DNA of 60,197 bases, taken from the NCBI GenBank assembly GCA_019695185.1, contig JAIBAN010000046.1, forward strand, positions 1 to 60,197, in the 5' to 3' direction. The notes beneath the pieces are model-generated. The model saw only the letters and a program-made list of their open reading frames with translations, did not search any database and had not been told where the DNA came from. Positions 36,715 through 45,333 of this stretch are shown here, one piece after another. The stretch comes from Blastocatellia bacterium. GTDB lineage: Bacteria; Acidobacteriota; Blastocatellia; Chloracidobacteriales; Chloracidobacteriaceae. The number at the start of each line of letters is the position of its first letter. Within the stretch, counting starts at the first letter, position 1. Position numbers and translations under genes: made by a program.

Positions 36715-37179
36715 TTGTCATCACCATCCCCATCCCGCCGTTACCTGTATTTCCTTCTGCCGGTTGCCTGGATGGCTTGCCAGTTTCTGTTTTCGACTGA
36801 TTTGCTGGCTGCCAAAAACACCCGTGGCGTCATTGAGCCGGTGGCAGGGGGAATCCTCCGGAAAATTTTTCCTTTTATCAGCGATTACACCATCTGGATG
36901 GTCCATGTTGCGATTCGCAAACTTGGTCATGTGACTGAGTTTGCAGTTTTGACTGGATTGTGGCTGATTGCCTTTGATAAAAGCAAAAGCATTGCCTGGC
37001 GCGGAGCACTGGCCACTGCCGGATTGCTCTCCATTCTCTATGCCGGGCTGGATGAGTGGCACCAGACCTTCACCCGCGAACGAACCGGTCGGCTTGCAGA
37101 TGTGGTTGTGGATGGAATCGGTGTGGCCGCCGGGCTGGTTTGTGCCCTGCTCTGGTACTCCAAACGAAATCAAAAATGA
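36715..37179 (+). CDS. VanZ-family membrane protein
   Basis: A 154-residue protein with about four membrane segments. Family motifs are all present: FSTDLL, RKLGHVTEF, and DEWHQTFTRERTGRLADVVVDGIG. VanZ-like proteins are linked to resistance to lipoglycopeptides and envelope homeostasis; the mechanism is not settled. The start is uncertain: TTG 36715 lies six bases after the TTCAGGG array, with no ribosome-binding site, but no later start keeps the first membrane segment. Confidence 0.85.
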   Translation: MSSPSPSRRYLYFLLPVAWMACQFLFSTDLLAAKNTRGVIEPVAGGILRKIFPFISDYTIWMVHVAIRKLGHVTEFAVLTGLWLIAFDKSKSIAWRGALATAGLLSILYAGLDEWHQTFTRERTGRLADVVVDGIGVAAGLVCALLWYSKRNQK

Positions 37180-37185
37180 ATCATC

Positions 37186-37890
37186 ATGCGTATCAAAATT
37201 TGGCTCCCCCTGTTCGGTTTGCCCCTCATTTTCTTTTTGGGAGGCTGGTTGACTTCCCCACTGGTCGCCCAGACCGCCCCACCGCCGCCGGAAGAGGATG
37301 TGCAGAATTGGGCTGAAGTCCATGTTTCGGTTGGGCTTAACAAGCGTTTTAACTTGCTTTGGCAGGAGAGCTTACGAGTTGGTGACAACGTTTCCCGCGC
37401 AACGGACCGGCGTTCCAGTTTTGGGCTTGAATTCCGAATCAACAAATACCTGAGTGTGACGCCCATTTACCGTTCGATTGCCAATTCACCTGTGGCAGGG
37501 CAGAAGGTCCAGGAAAACCGCCTTACGATTGACATCAGCAGTCGCTTTCCGCTCCCGAAGAAATGGACCCTCAGTTACCGAACTCAAGCCGATTTTCGTT
37601 ATCGTCAGCCGCGTGATTTCATCCACTTTCGGCAACGATTGCAGTTTGAGCGTCCGATTCAAATCGGTCCGGTCAAATTCCAAGGTTTTTTCGGTGACGA
37701 GGTTTTTTATGACACCCGTTTTGACGCCTGGGTGAGAAACCGTTTCAGCGTTGGATTCAAAAAAGACTTTACCAGAAGACTGGGGATTGAAATGGCCTAC
37801 ACCCGGCAAAATGACGGGCGGACCAGCCGTGGGGATTTGAACATTCTTCATGCCATTTTCAAAGTCCGGCTGGGCCGGCTGCCAAGCTGA
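37186..37890 (+). CDS. DUF2490 outer-membrane-like protein
   Basis: A 234-residue exported protein. Signal peptide WLPLFGLPLIFFLGGWLTSPLVAQT; mature part of alternating beta strands (WAEVHVSVGLNKRFNLLWQE, FIHFRQRLQFERP, then FFGDEVFYDTRF), the pattern of DUF2490 beta-barrels. Starts 6 bases after the VanZ gene, so the two are probably co-transcribed. Confidence 0.83.
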   Translation: MRIKIWLPLFGLPLIFFLGGWLTSPLVAQTAPPPPEEDVQNWAEVHVSVGLNKRFNLLWQESLRVGDNVSRATDRRSSFGLEFRINKYLSVTPIYRSIANSPVAGQKVQENRLTIDISSRFPLPKKWTLSYRTQADFRYRQPRDFIHFRQRLQFERPIQIGPVKFQGFFGDEVFYDTRFDAWVRNRFSVGFKKDFTRRLGIEMAYTRQNDGRTSRGDLNILHAIFKVRLGRLPS

Positions 37891-38311
37891 CGGCACGCCC
37901 TGCCGAAAGTCCGGTGGAAAGTCGCTGGTTTGGCTCGCAAAACAGCAATTCTGAAAAAAAATTCATCAGAAATTTATCTGATTTTCATCATTTGCTGGTA
38001 ATTGTAAGCACAGAGAAAACAACGGATGGAACTGCCGATTTGGAATGTAATGTTTCCACAGTGCAATGGAAACCAAAGGGGCTACCCAGATTTGCAGTGT
38101 TTACTCCTCTCTCTTTGTACGGGCGGCTGGATGAGGTGCCGCCCTCTTTTTTTGCCTGGGCTCAAATCCCGCCTTGTCGCGGTTTGGCCAAACCGGAGGA
38201 ATAATTGCCGGAAAACGGTTTTTCTGAACCAATGTTACTTGGTAATTGATTGAATTTTCAGGGTTGTTTGTGACCAGTGCCGTCCGAACCCACTCCTTTG
38301 GCGGAATGAAT
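37891..38311. other. Intergenic stretch with possible structured RNA
   Basis: About 420 bases. It has a hairpin GTTTCCA/TGGAAAC (38052-38073), then a small GGG-GCTA-CCC hairpin, then a strong terminator (38119-38154). Past the terminator, the leader of the response-regulator gene follows. No coding sequence supported. Confidence 0.4.
38119..38154 (+). terminator. Rho-independent terminator
   Basis: GGGCGGC at 38121-38127 pairs with GCCGCCC at 38138-38144, followed by TCTTTTTTTT. It lies 230 bases after the DUF2490 gene, so it may end that transcript or a small RNA starting in between. Confidence 0.8.
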
Positions 38312-38992
38312 ATGCGTCTGCTGGTGATTGAGGATGAAGAAAAGGTATCCCGCTTTCTGGTGCGCGGCCTGGCTTCGGCCTCCTTTAGCGTTGATACGGC
38401 TTTTGATGGGGAAAGCGGGCTGGCTCTGGTCAGTGCCTACTCTTATGACCTGATTATCCTGGACCTGATGCTGCCCGGACTGAGCGGAAATGAAGTATTG
38501 CGCCGGATTCGCGGGTTTAATCGTAACGTGCCGATTTTGATTTTGACTGCCCGTGATTCAATTGGCGACAAAGTTGCCAATTTTGAAGCCGGGGCCGATG
38601 ATTATCTGACTAAACCGTTTGCCTTTGCCGAATTGCTGGTACGGGTCAAAGCCCTGTTGCGGCGCGGCGCGGTCAACCGGACCAGCGTTCTCACCATTGC
38701 CGATTTGGAACTGGACCGGTTGTCACAGCAGGTCAAACGGGGCGGCAAAACCATCGAACTGACTTCCAAGGAATATTCCCTGCTTGAATATCTGATGGCG
38801 AATGCCGGACGGGTGCTTTCCCGAACCATGATTTTGGACCATGTCTGGGACCAAAGTTTTGACGGTGCGACCAATATCGTTGATGTGTATGTGCGGCACC
38901 TCCGCAACAAAGTTGATGATGCGCATGAACGCAAACTTATCCGTACCATCCGGGGCGTTGGCTATGCCATTGGCGACGAAGAACCGTTATGA
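38312..38992 (+). CDS. OmpR-family response regulator
   Basis: A 226-residue regulator. The start at ATG 38312 gives the usual MRLLVIEDEEKV; GCGGA lies six bases upstream, while ATG 38306 is too close to it. Receiver domain with phospho-acceptor Asp51 (in ILDLMLPG) and KPF; C-terminal winged helix ending RTIRGVGYAI. Overlaps the sensor kinase gene by 4 bp. Confidence 0.93.
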   Translation: MRLLVIEDEEKVSRFLVRGLASASFSVDTAFDGESGLALVSAYSYDLIILDLMLPGLSGNEVLRRIRGFNRNVPILILTARDSIGDKVANFEAGADDYLTKPFAFAELLVRVKALLRRGAVNRTSVLTIADLELDRLSQQVKRGGKTIELTSKEYSLLEYLMANAGRVLSRTMILDHVWDQSFDGATNIVDVYVRHLRNKVDDAHERKLIRTIRGVGYAIGDEEPL

Positions 38993-40425
38993 ACGTCCGT
39001 TCCATCCGGTTTCAACTGATTGTCTGGTATGCCGGGTTGCTGGCAGCCGTTTTTACCATCTTCTGTACAACCACCTATTTGGGGGTACGGCATTATCTGA
39101 AATGGACACTCAGTCAATTGCTGGTTAAACGGGCCAATCAGGTTGGGGAGAGCCTGCTGGTCAATATTGGGCAAACCGGCGACCTTTATGTCGCCAATGA
39201 AATCAGCAAGCGTTATGCCCCTGAAATCAACGACCGGTTTATGCGAGTGACACAGGCCAATGGCAGCGTGCTTTATGTGTCGGGGCCACCCAGGGAAGGA
39301 AGCTTTGACCCAACGGAAATCCCGGCCAGTCTTCACATTCCGGACCAGGCTGTCACACAGGAAACCCAGGATCAGGCCGGGCGACGCCTCCTGGTTGCCA
39401 GGCTGCCGGTTACCTCCCGTGACGGCCATCGGTTTTTGGTTGAAGTCGGAGCCCCGGCCAGTTCCATGCAAAGTGTTTTGCAGGGGCTTTTACTGGTTTT
39501 TGCCGTCAGCCTGCCTGTGGTGGTGGTCCTGGCCGGTGGGGGTGGGTACCTCCTAATTCGACGGGCGCTTTCGCCAGTGGATGAAATCACCCGGAGTGCC
39601 GAACAGATTACCCTCCACAACCTGAGCGGACGGCTTCCGGTGGCGCGGACCGGCGATGAATTGGAACGGTTGTCCGAGGCGCTGAACCGGATGATTTCGC
39701 GGCTGGAAGAAGCATTCAGCCATGTCAGCCGGTTCACGGCTGATGCTTCGCACGAATTGCGGACTCCGCTGACGGTACTGGGAGGTGAACTTGAACAAAT
39801 CATCGAGATTCCCCGACTCAACCCCGAAGTCCGTGAAATCGCAGGCTCGGCGCTGGAAGAAACTCAACGTCTGACCAAAATCGTTGAAAATCTGCTGACC
39901 ATTTCCCGCCTTGATGCAGGTGAAGCACATATCGAGCAGGTTCCCTTGAATCTGGCCCGGCTGGCCAGTGAAACTGCCGAGCAGATGAGCCTGCTGGCTG
40001 AGGACAAACACATCCGCCTGACTTGCGAAACCAGACAACCGGTGACAGTACTCGGAGACCGGGCCCGGCTGAAACAGGTAGTGGTCAACCTGTTGGATAA
40101 TTCAATCAAATTTACACCCGACGGCGGCACCGTCGAGGTCAAGGTCAAGGCCGAAGGGCAAAGCGCCGTTCTTGAAATTCAGGATAGTGGAATTGGCATC
40201 CCGGTGGCGTCGTTGCCTCATATCTTTGAGCGTTTTTACCGGGCGGACAAAGCCCGTTCCCGCCTGTTGGGCGGGTCGGGGTTGGGTCTTTCCATCGTCA
40301 AATCCATTTGTACGGCGCATGGCGGTACGGTGACCGTCCAAAGTACCGAAGGACAGGGCAGCTCATTTCGGGTTGCGTTACCGCTGGCTGCTGACGGGTC
40401 CGAGGTCCTGACAAACCGGACTTAA
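38989..40425 (+). CDS. Sensor histidine kinase (CusS/heavy-metal type layout)
   Basis: A 478-residue membrane kinase. Membrane segments at about 10-32 and 164-190 flank a periplasmic sensor domain; a HAMP domain follows, then HisKA with His255 in DASHELRTPL, and the ATPase domain with LLDNSIKFTP, DSGIGI and GGSGLGLSIV. Translationally coupled to the response regulator (ATGA overlap). The layout resembles CusS-type sensors, but the signal cannot be deduced here. Confidence 0.93.
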   Translation: MNVRSIRFQLIVWYAGLLAAVFTIFCTTTYLGVRHYLKWTLSQLLVKRANQVGESLLVNIGQTGDLYVANEISKRYAPEINDRFMRVTQANGSVLYVSGPPREGSFDPTEIPASLHIPDQAVTQETQDQAGRRLLVARLPVTSRDGHRFLVEVGAPASSMQSVLQGLLLVFAVSLPVVVVLAGGGGYLLIRRALSPVDEITRSAEQITLHNLSGRLPVARTGDELERLSEALNRMISRLEEAFSHVSRFTADASHELRTPLTVLGGELEQIIEIPRLNPEVREIAGSALEETQRLTKIVENLLTISRLDAGEAHIEQVPLNLARLASETAEQMSLLAEDKHIRLTCETRQPVTVLGDRARLKQVVVNLLDNSIKFTPDGGTVEVKVKAEGQSAVLEIQDSGIGIPVASLPHIFERFYRADKARSRLLGGSGLGLSIVKSICTAHGGTVTVQSTEGQGSSFRVALPLAADGSEVLTNRT

Positions 40426-40523
40426 CTCCGCTTCATTATTGTCTTGGTCAACAACCTGCCAGACCTGACCTTCCGGTTGAGTCTGGAGGCTGTCATGTGC
40501 CTGCGTCGTTCCGGCAGCAACGA

Positions 40524-41327
40524 TTACCCCGTCAGTTGAACCGACCCCAGCGAGAAAAACTCCCGTGTCGTGGCAGTGGTGGAGGTGGCGACGGCTGCCT
40601 CCGGTTTTCCGATGGCCTGGGCTACCGCCCGCAAGACATGCGGGAGCAATCCCGGTTCATTGCGTCCGTCTTTGGGTTTGGGCTGGATGGTGCGGGGCGT
40701 CAGAAACGGCGCATCGGTTTCGAGCATGAGCCGATTGAGGGGAATCTGCCGGACCACTTCGCGGAGGTGCTGGCCGCGCCGCTCGTCGCAGATCCAGCCG
40801 GTAATGCCCAGGTGCAAATCCAAATCCAGGTATACTTTGGCCTCAGCCACCGTGCCGGTGAAACAATGCACCACCACTTTGTCAAACCGGCTGCGGTGCT
40901 GTTTGAGAATCCCGACGAAACGGCTGTGGGCGTCCCGTTCGTGCAGAAAAAGCGGGAGCTTGCACTCGGCAGCCAATTCGATTTGGGCTTCGAACCATTT
41001 GTCCTGCACCGGACGCGGTGAAAAATCACGATTGTAATCCAGCCCGCATTCGCCAATGGCCACCACTTCGGGTTCGGCAGCCAGCTTGCCCAAGAGTTTC
41101 AGGGTTTCTTCGGTACAGGTTTTGGCGTTGTGCGGATGCACGCCCGCCGTCGCAAAGAGCGCACCGGCACGGGTTCGTGCCAGATGGAGCGCATCCTGGC
41201 TGTTGCGGATGGTCGTTCCGGTAATCACCATCTGCCCGACTCCGGCAGCCAGCGCCCGGTCAATCACGGCGGCCCGGTCTTTCTGAAACGAGGCGTGGGT
41301 CAGGTTGACGCCAATGTCAATCAACAA
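40524..41327 (-). CDS. tatD: TatD-family metal-dependent deoxyribonuclease
   Basis: A 267-residue TIM-barrel hydrolase. TTG 41327 is chosen because a perfect AAGGAGG lies nine bases upstream and the protein then starts LLIDIGVNLTH, normal for TatD. Metal ligands: Glu in AIGECGLDY, His in LFLHER, His in VVHCFTG and Asp in LETDAPFL. The first His pair, usually DxHxH, is replaced by DIGVNLTH, the variant seen in many TatD proteins. 3'-5' exonuclease for DNA repair or turnover. Tail to tail with the histidine kinase gene. Confidence 0.9.
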   Translation of the reverse strand: MLIDIGVNLTHASFQKDRAAVIDRALAAGVGQMVITGTTIRNSQDALHLARTRAGALFATAGVHPHNAKTCTEETLKLLGKLAAEPEVVAIGECGLDYNRDFSPRPVQDKWFEAQIELAAECKLPLFLHERDAHSRFVGILKQHRSRFDKVVVHCFTGTVAEAKVYLDLDLHLGITGWICDERRGQHLREVVRQIPLNRLMLETDAPFLTPRTIQPKPKDGRNEPGLLPHVLRAVAQAIGKPEAAVATSTTATTREFFSLGSVQLTG

Positions 41328-41336
41328 AGCTTGTTT

Positions 41337-41343
41337 CCTCCTT
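41337..41343 (-). promoter_or_regulatory. Shine-Dalgarno site deciding the tatD start
   Basis: AAGGAGG on the minus strand, nine bases before TTG 41327. It excludes the longer frame that would begin at 41387. Confidence 0.75.
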
Positions 41344-41450
41344 GGGTTGGTTAGGGAAAGGTGTAGAATCTCAATGATTTCTGGCATTCGGGGTTGAGAG
41401 AAAAACCTATCCGGATTTTTATACCCAGAAATACCTCAACAAATAGGACA

Positions 41451-41479
41451 TTGACAGCAAATCAAAAAATGAATACTAT
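41451..41479 (+). promoter_or_regulatory. Sigma-70 promoter of the methyltransferase gene
   Basis: Consensus TTGACA at 41451-41456, 17-base spacer, TACTAT at 41474-41479. An 11-bp inverted repeat covers the -10 box (listed separately). Confidence 0.8.
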
Positions 41480-41498
41480 AAGTAGCATTATAGTATTC
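41471..41498. promoter_or_regulatory. Operator-like perfect inverted repeat over the -10 box
   Basis: GAATACTATAA (41471-41481), six bases, TTATAGTATTC (41488-41498). A protein bound here would block RNA polymerase. Candidates are the C protein of the same system or the methyltransferase itself. Confidence 0.75.
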
Positions 41499-41547
41499 CA
41501 CCCAGAAAAATTTGCCCTACTCAATGCCTTTTAACGGGATATTGAAT

Positions 41548-42441
41548 ATGCACGAAACAACACAACAACTTGAAATGTTTGATGCAGAAAAGGTACCAAC
41601 AAGTACTCAATCAGTTACCAAAGTTACCAATCGTTGTGAATTGCTCGTTGGCGATGCTCGCCGACTTCTTTCCCAGATGCCAGACAAATATTTTAATTGT
41701 ATCATAACCTCTCCTCCCTATTGGGGACTGCGAGACTACGGTGTCACAGGGCAAATTGGTTCAGAATCCACTGTCGAAGAATATATTGCCGACCTTGTCC
41801 TTTTATTTCGTGAGGCACGAAGGACACTCGCCGACGATGGTACTTTTTGGCTGAATATCGGGGATAGCTACACTTCAGGCGGTCGCACTTGGCGAGATGC
41901 TGACGCCAAAAATAAAGGACGGGCAATGGAATATAGAGCACCAACTCCAGAAGGATTGAAGCCTAAAGATTTAATTGGTGTCCCCTGGAAACTAGCTTTT
42001 GCATTGCAAGCTGATGGTTGGTATCTTCGAACAGACATTATATGGAATAAGCCAAACTGTCAGCCGGAGAGTGTTAAAGACCGTCCAACCCGTTCTCACG
42101 AATACTTGTTTCTTTTTTCCAAATCGGAAAAATATTACTACGACTGGCAAGCAATAATGGAGCCAGCCGCTGACCGAAAGCAAAAATCGAAAAACCGGCG
42201 CAGTGTTTGGAATATTGCAACCGAACCTTATCCAGGCAGCCACTTTGCTGTTTACCCTCGTGCCCTCGTGCGCCTTTGTGTCGCGGCAGGGACTCGTGAA
42301 AATGGTCGAGTTCTCGACCCTTTCTTCGGGTCTGGAACAACTGGGGTGATTTGTAATGAACTTGGCAGACTTTGCGTTGGAATCGAACTCAAAGCTGAAT
42401 ACGCTCAATTGGCACGGGAACGCCTTTTACGAGGTCGGTAA
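41548..42441 (+). CDS. Type II DNA methyltransferase, beta class (SmaI-like system)
   Basis: A 297-residue methyltransferase. Catalytic motif IV is TSPPYWG near the N-terminus, and the AdoMet-binding motif I is DPFFGSGTTG near the C-terminus, i.e. the beta-class order. SPPY is usual for N4-cytosine enzymes. The start could be ATG 41548 or ATG 41524. It is convergent with the endonuclease gene, the two overlapping by 15 bp (42427-42441). The region is AT-rich compared with its surroundings. The likely target is CCCGGG, by the resemblance of its partner to SmaI (inference). Confidence 0.88.
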   Translation: MHETTQQLEMFDAEKVPTSTQSVTKVTNRCELLVGDARRLLSQMPDKYFNCIITSPPYWGLRDYGVTGQIGSESTVEEYIADLVLLFREARRTLADDGTFWLNIGDSYTSGGRTWRDADAKNKGRAMEYRAPTPEGLKPKDLIGVPWKLAFALQADGWYLRTDIIWNKPNCQPESVKDRPTRSHEYLFLFSKSEKYYYDWQAIMEPAADRKQKSKNRRSVWNIATEPYPGSHFAVYPRALVRLCVAAGTRENGRVLDPFFGSGTTGVICNELGRLCVGIELKAEYAQLARERLLRGR

Positions 42442-43185
42442 ATCAAAGGACCACACCGCATGAACCTTACAAAGGGTTTTCTGTAGATTTTTGATCTGGA
42501 GCTTGCGTTCAGTCCCGCCATCGAAATAAAGAGCATATTTTAATTGTCCGGCAGGATCCTTGACATAACCATAACCGGGCTTGGGGTCTTGCTTACTGTC
42601 TTCACAAAGTTCGAACTGACAAAGAGAAGATTCCAGCATTAAAGCCTTTGGAATCTCCACAAGTTCGTAACGAACCTGAATTGGGCCACTTGCAAGGCAG
42701 CGCATGGTAAAAATTCGTTCATAGTGGCTCAAGTGCTCAAGAAACCGATCTCTCAGCAAAGGAAATTTCCAATCGCCCTTGCCAAGTTCCATCCATTTGC
42801 TGATATGGATGATGTCTTCTTTGATATTGGCAGCAGCTTCAGTTTTGAGGCTGACTGGAATTCCTTCTATAGTGAGGTCATGCCCTCGGTTTGTTCGGCT
42901 TTTCACAAGCGCGGCAGTTTTTTTTGAATCATTCAGAGCAGCTTCAAAGGCAAACTCGAATCGGTCTTTGGTAAGAGCCTGACGGCTAATGGCATGGTGA
43001 CTCAGAAGCCGGTTGCCCAAATGGTCAAGAACATTTGGGGTGACAGTATCTGAATCTGGGGCACACCAAAATTCCCGTCGAGTTTCAAATGCTAAAATTG
43101 TAGTTTTGATCAACTGCAGTTGATGAAGGGTGAGAAGACGTAATGATTGAATAATATTCTCAATTTCGATATCTACCGGATTCAC
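42427..43185 (-). CDS. Type II restriction endonuclease, SmaI-like
   Basis: A 252-residue endonuclease. From memory of the SmaI protein, many segments match closely: LTKDRFEFAF, RTNRGHDLTIEGIPVSLKTE, HISKWMELGKGDW, FLEHLSHYERIFT, PKPGYGYV and LYFDGGTERKLQIKNL. The Asp of GHDLTIEG and SLKTE make a PD-(D/E)xK-type active site. It starts with GTG overlapping the stop of the C regulator by 4 bp. SmaI cuts CCC^GGG leaving blunt ends; specificity here should be tested. Confidence 0.85.
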   Translation of the reverse strand: MNPVDIEIENIIQSLRLLTLHQLQLIKTTILAFETRREFWCAPDSDTVTPNVLDHLGNRLLSHHAISRQALTKDRFEFAFEAALNDSKKTAALVKSRTNRGHDLTIEGIPVSLKTEAAANIKEDIIHISKWMELGKGDWKFPLLRDRFLEHLSHYERIFTMRCLASGPIQVRYELVEIPKALMLESSLCQFELCEDSKQDPKPGYGYVKDPAGQLKYALYFDGGTERKLQIKNLQKTLCKVHAVWSFDLPTS

Positions 43186-43448
43186 TCAATTTCTCCCATC
43201 TGGACATCACTTGATAGACTTTCACGTTTGGTAATTAATTCAGGGACAGTAACCCCCAGACTTTCTGATAATACCTCAAGTGTGCTGAGTGTTACATTTC
43301 GTTCCTGACGCTCGACTGAGCCGATATATGTTCGGTGCAAACCACATCTCTCAGCCAATTCCTCTTGGGAAATACCTTTTTCTTTCCTGAATGCCTTGAT
43401 GTTCTCTGCCAGAGTTGCTCGCAATGACTCGCTGGATTTTCTAACCAT
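43182..43448 (-). CDS. Controller (C) protein of the restriction-modification system, Xre-type HTH
   Basis: An 88-residue regulator with the classic C-protein helix-turn-helix: ISQEELAERCGLHRTYIGSV followed by ERQERNVTLSTL. C proteins delay endonuclease expression until the host DNA is methylated by activating their own promoter with a positive feedback. It is co-transcribed with the endonuclease gene (4-bp overlap). No textbook C-box could be recognised upstream; a weak pair TTGAAG-17-TTTAAC may be its promoter. Confidence 0.9.
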   Translation of the reverse strand: MVRKSSESLRATLAENIKAFRKEKGISQEELAERCGLHRTYIGSVERQERNVTLSTLEVLSESLGVTVPELITKRESLSSDVQMGEIE

Positions 43449-43577
43449 GATGAAATCCTAACCTGTTAAAAGTCTTATTTCCATTTACTTCAATAAAAAC
43501 AACTCTCCCCAACAGCAATTCACAAAGTACGATACCAAATCATCACTCTCCAAATATCAAACACCTCAAACTCGATT

Positions 43578-45224
43578 CTACGGGTTAATCTTCACAAACA
43601 GCGAGCTTTTGGCCCAACCCTCGGTGACATCCGGCGATTTGCGGTCAGACCATTGATTGGCTCGAATCCGATACCATCCGGACTGTTCCTCCAGCACTTC
43701 CACCCGGACGTTCCCGCTCAACGTGCCCACCACATTATCGTCGGCAATTTTGGGCTCATTGCGGACTTTCACCCCGGTGCGGGTGACAGCGGAAAACATG
43801 GGCGCAACGGAAGTGGCCCCTCCCACAGAACGCCCGCCCATAAAATACTTTTTGGTGCCCTGGTAAAGCCCAACCATTGACCCAATGAAAATCAGGGCAA
43901 CGCCCACTGTGATGAGAAACCCAATGACTGAAGGGGTAAACACCCGCTGCACCCAACCGGGCGGGGCTGCCACCGGCGTGGCGGGGTTCACCGGTTCGAC
44001 CGGAACGGCAACCGGTTCTGGCTTTGGCGCTGGCGGCGGGGCAAGCGGAGCGGCAATTTCAACCGGTGCAAACAGGCTCTGGGTGGCTGCATGAACGACC
44101 GGAGGGGCGGTCACAGGAATCACCGGAGGCGGGGCCGGACGCGGGGCCGGTTCCGGCAGCGGAATGACAATCCGGGCAGGGGGTCTGGGGTCTGGGGTCT
44201 GGGGTCTGGGGTCTGAAGAAAGAATGGCTTTAACTGGTGTTGGATCCTCAATCCTGGTTCTGGAACTCGGAACCCCAAAATTCACTTCCGGTGCAGCCTG
44301 GGGAATTTTGAGTGGCGCACTGTCCGCCGGGCGAATCCGGACGCGGGTTTCTTCGTCAGACTGCCAGTCGCCAAACCTGGAAAAATCCGCCCACAAAGCA
44401 GCCACGTCCGGATAACGGTCCGGGGCCTCATCAGCCGTGGCTTTGCGGAAAAACTGCAAAAGCTCGTCAGCGTAAGGCAGGTGGGCCAGCGGGCCGGGCA
44501 GGCTGGTAATGGGTTTTCCGCTAAAGCCCAGCGGAGCCTGACCGCTCATGACCGTGTACATGGTTTTGGCCAGTGCGTAGGTGTCTGCCGCTGCCGTCAG
44601 TCGGCGGTTGGCCGTTATCGTCCCGTTCAGTTCCGGATGATGCTCCGGCGGGGCATAGACATTTGTGCCAACCCTGGTAATGTCGTCATCTTCGTGGAGA
44701 TTGAGTTTGGCCACTCCGAAATCAGCGATTTTGATGGTGTGCCGGTCCGCTGTCAGAATCAGGTTTGAAGGCTTCAAATCCCGGTGAATGACCTTGGCCT
44801 GATGGGCGTGATGAAGGCCGTCCGCCACCTGCTGGAAAAAGTCCAGGGTTTGCTCCAGGGAAAGCGGGCCGTGAGCGCGGCAAAATTCAAGCAGGTTGCC
44901 TCCGGCCAGATATTCCAGCACCAGATAATGGAAAACCCGTCCATCCTGCTCCAGGGCCGTGCCGTGCCCCAACCGCCGAACAATATTCGGATGCCGCACG
45001 GCATCAAGCACCCGTGCCTCGTTCTCAAAATTTTCAATCAGGGTCCGTTCCAGTTCCGGTTCGACGCTTCCCTGCAAAACCGTATTGAGCGCCTTGATAA
45101 TGACGTGTTCCCCCGTTGCCCGGTCCTTGGCCACAAAGATTTCAGCGTAGCTCCCTTGGGCAAGCCCGTGAAAAACCTCGTAGCGGTCGTCCAGCAATGT
45201 CTGTTCCAGGCGTAATCGGCTCAT
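43578..45224 (-). CDS. Transmembrane Ser/Thr kinase with SH3-like sensor domain
   Basis: A 548-residue kinase. Kinase domain at about 14-290 (glycine loop GLAQGSYAEIF, VIIKAL with the ATP-binding Lys, HRDLKPSN, DFG, and APPE in place of the usual APE). A Pro/Ala-rich linker of about 130 residues, part of which is encoded by a GGTCTGG heptamer array, leads to one membrane segment near 430-452 (VIGFLITVGVALIFIGSMVG), then an extracytoplasmic bacterial SH3 domain (VKVRNEPKIADDNVVGTL...GWYRIRA). SH3b domains often bind cell wall. ATG 45224 chosen as the start; ribosome-binding site weak. Next to another kinase gene. Confidence 0.9.
   Translation of the reverse strand: MSRLRLEQTLLDDRYEVFHGLAQGSYAEIFVAKDRATGEHVIIKALNTVLQGSVEPELERTLIENFENEARVLDAVRHPNIVRRLGHGTALEQDGRVFHYLVLEYLAGGNLLEFCRAHGPLSLEQTLDFFQQVADGLHHAHQAKVIHRDLKPSNLILTADRHTIKIADFGVAKLNLHEDDDITRVGTNVYAPPEHHPELNGTITANRRLTAAADTYALAKTMYTVMSGQAPLGFSGKPITSLPGPLAHLPYADELLQFFRKATADEAPDRYPDVAALWADFSRFGDWQSDEETRVRIRPADSAPLKIPQAAPEVNFGVPSSRTRIEDPTPVKAILSSDPRPQTPDPRPPARIVIPLPEPAPRPAPPPVIPVTAPPVVHAATQSLFAPVEIAAPLAPPPAPKPEPVAVPVEPVNPATPVAAPPGWVQRVFTPSVIGFLITVGVALIFIGSMVGLYQGTKKYFMGGRSVGGATSVAPMFSAVTRTGVKVRNEPKIADDNVVGTLSGNVRVEVLEEQSGWYRIRANQWSDRKSPDVTEGWAKSSLFVKINP
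44180..44215. repeat. Heptamer array GGTCTGG inside a kinase gene
   Basis: Five units of GGTCTGG on the plus strand; on the coding (minus) strand they read CCAGACC units and give the in-frame peptide DPRPQTPDPRP in the proline-rich linker. No opposite arm nearby. Confidence 0.92.
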
Positions 45225-45333
45225 GGAAACCAATCAACAAGTCAGAGTATCGCCTTTAGGCGAAAAACGTTTACTTCCGTGTTTTTATAACTTTACTTCT
45301 GAAAGCGTAACTCTGGCCTTATTTTGTAAGGCG

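Noticed and set aside
38040..38110. A c-di-GMP-I riboswitch before the two-component genes
   Set aside because: The conserved core and tetraloop-receptor segments of that class are not found.
43449..43500. A classical C-box before the controller gene
   Set aside because: I could not find paired GACT/AGTC half-sites with the usual spacing.
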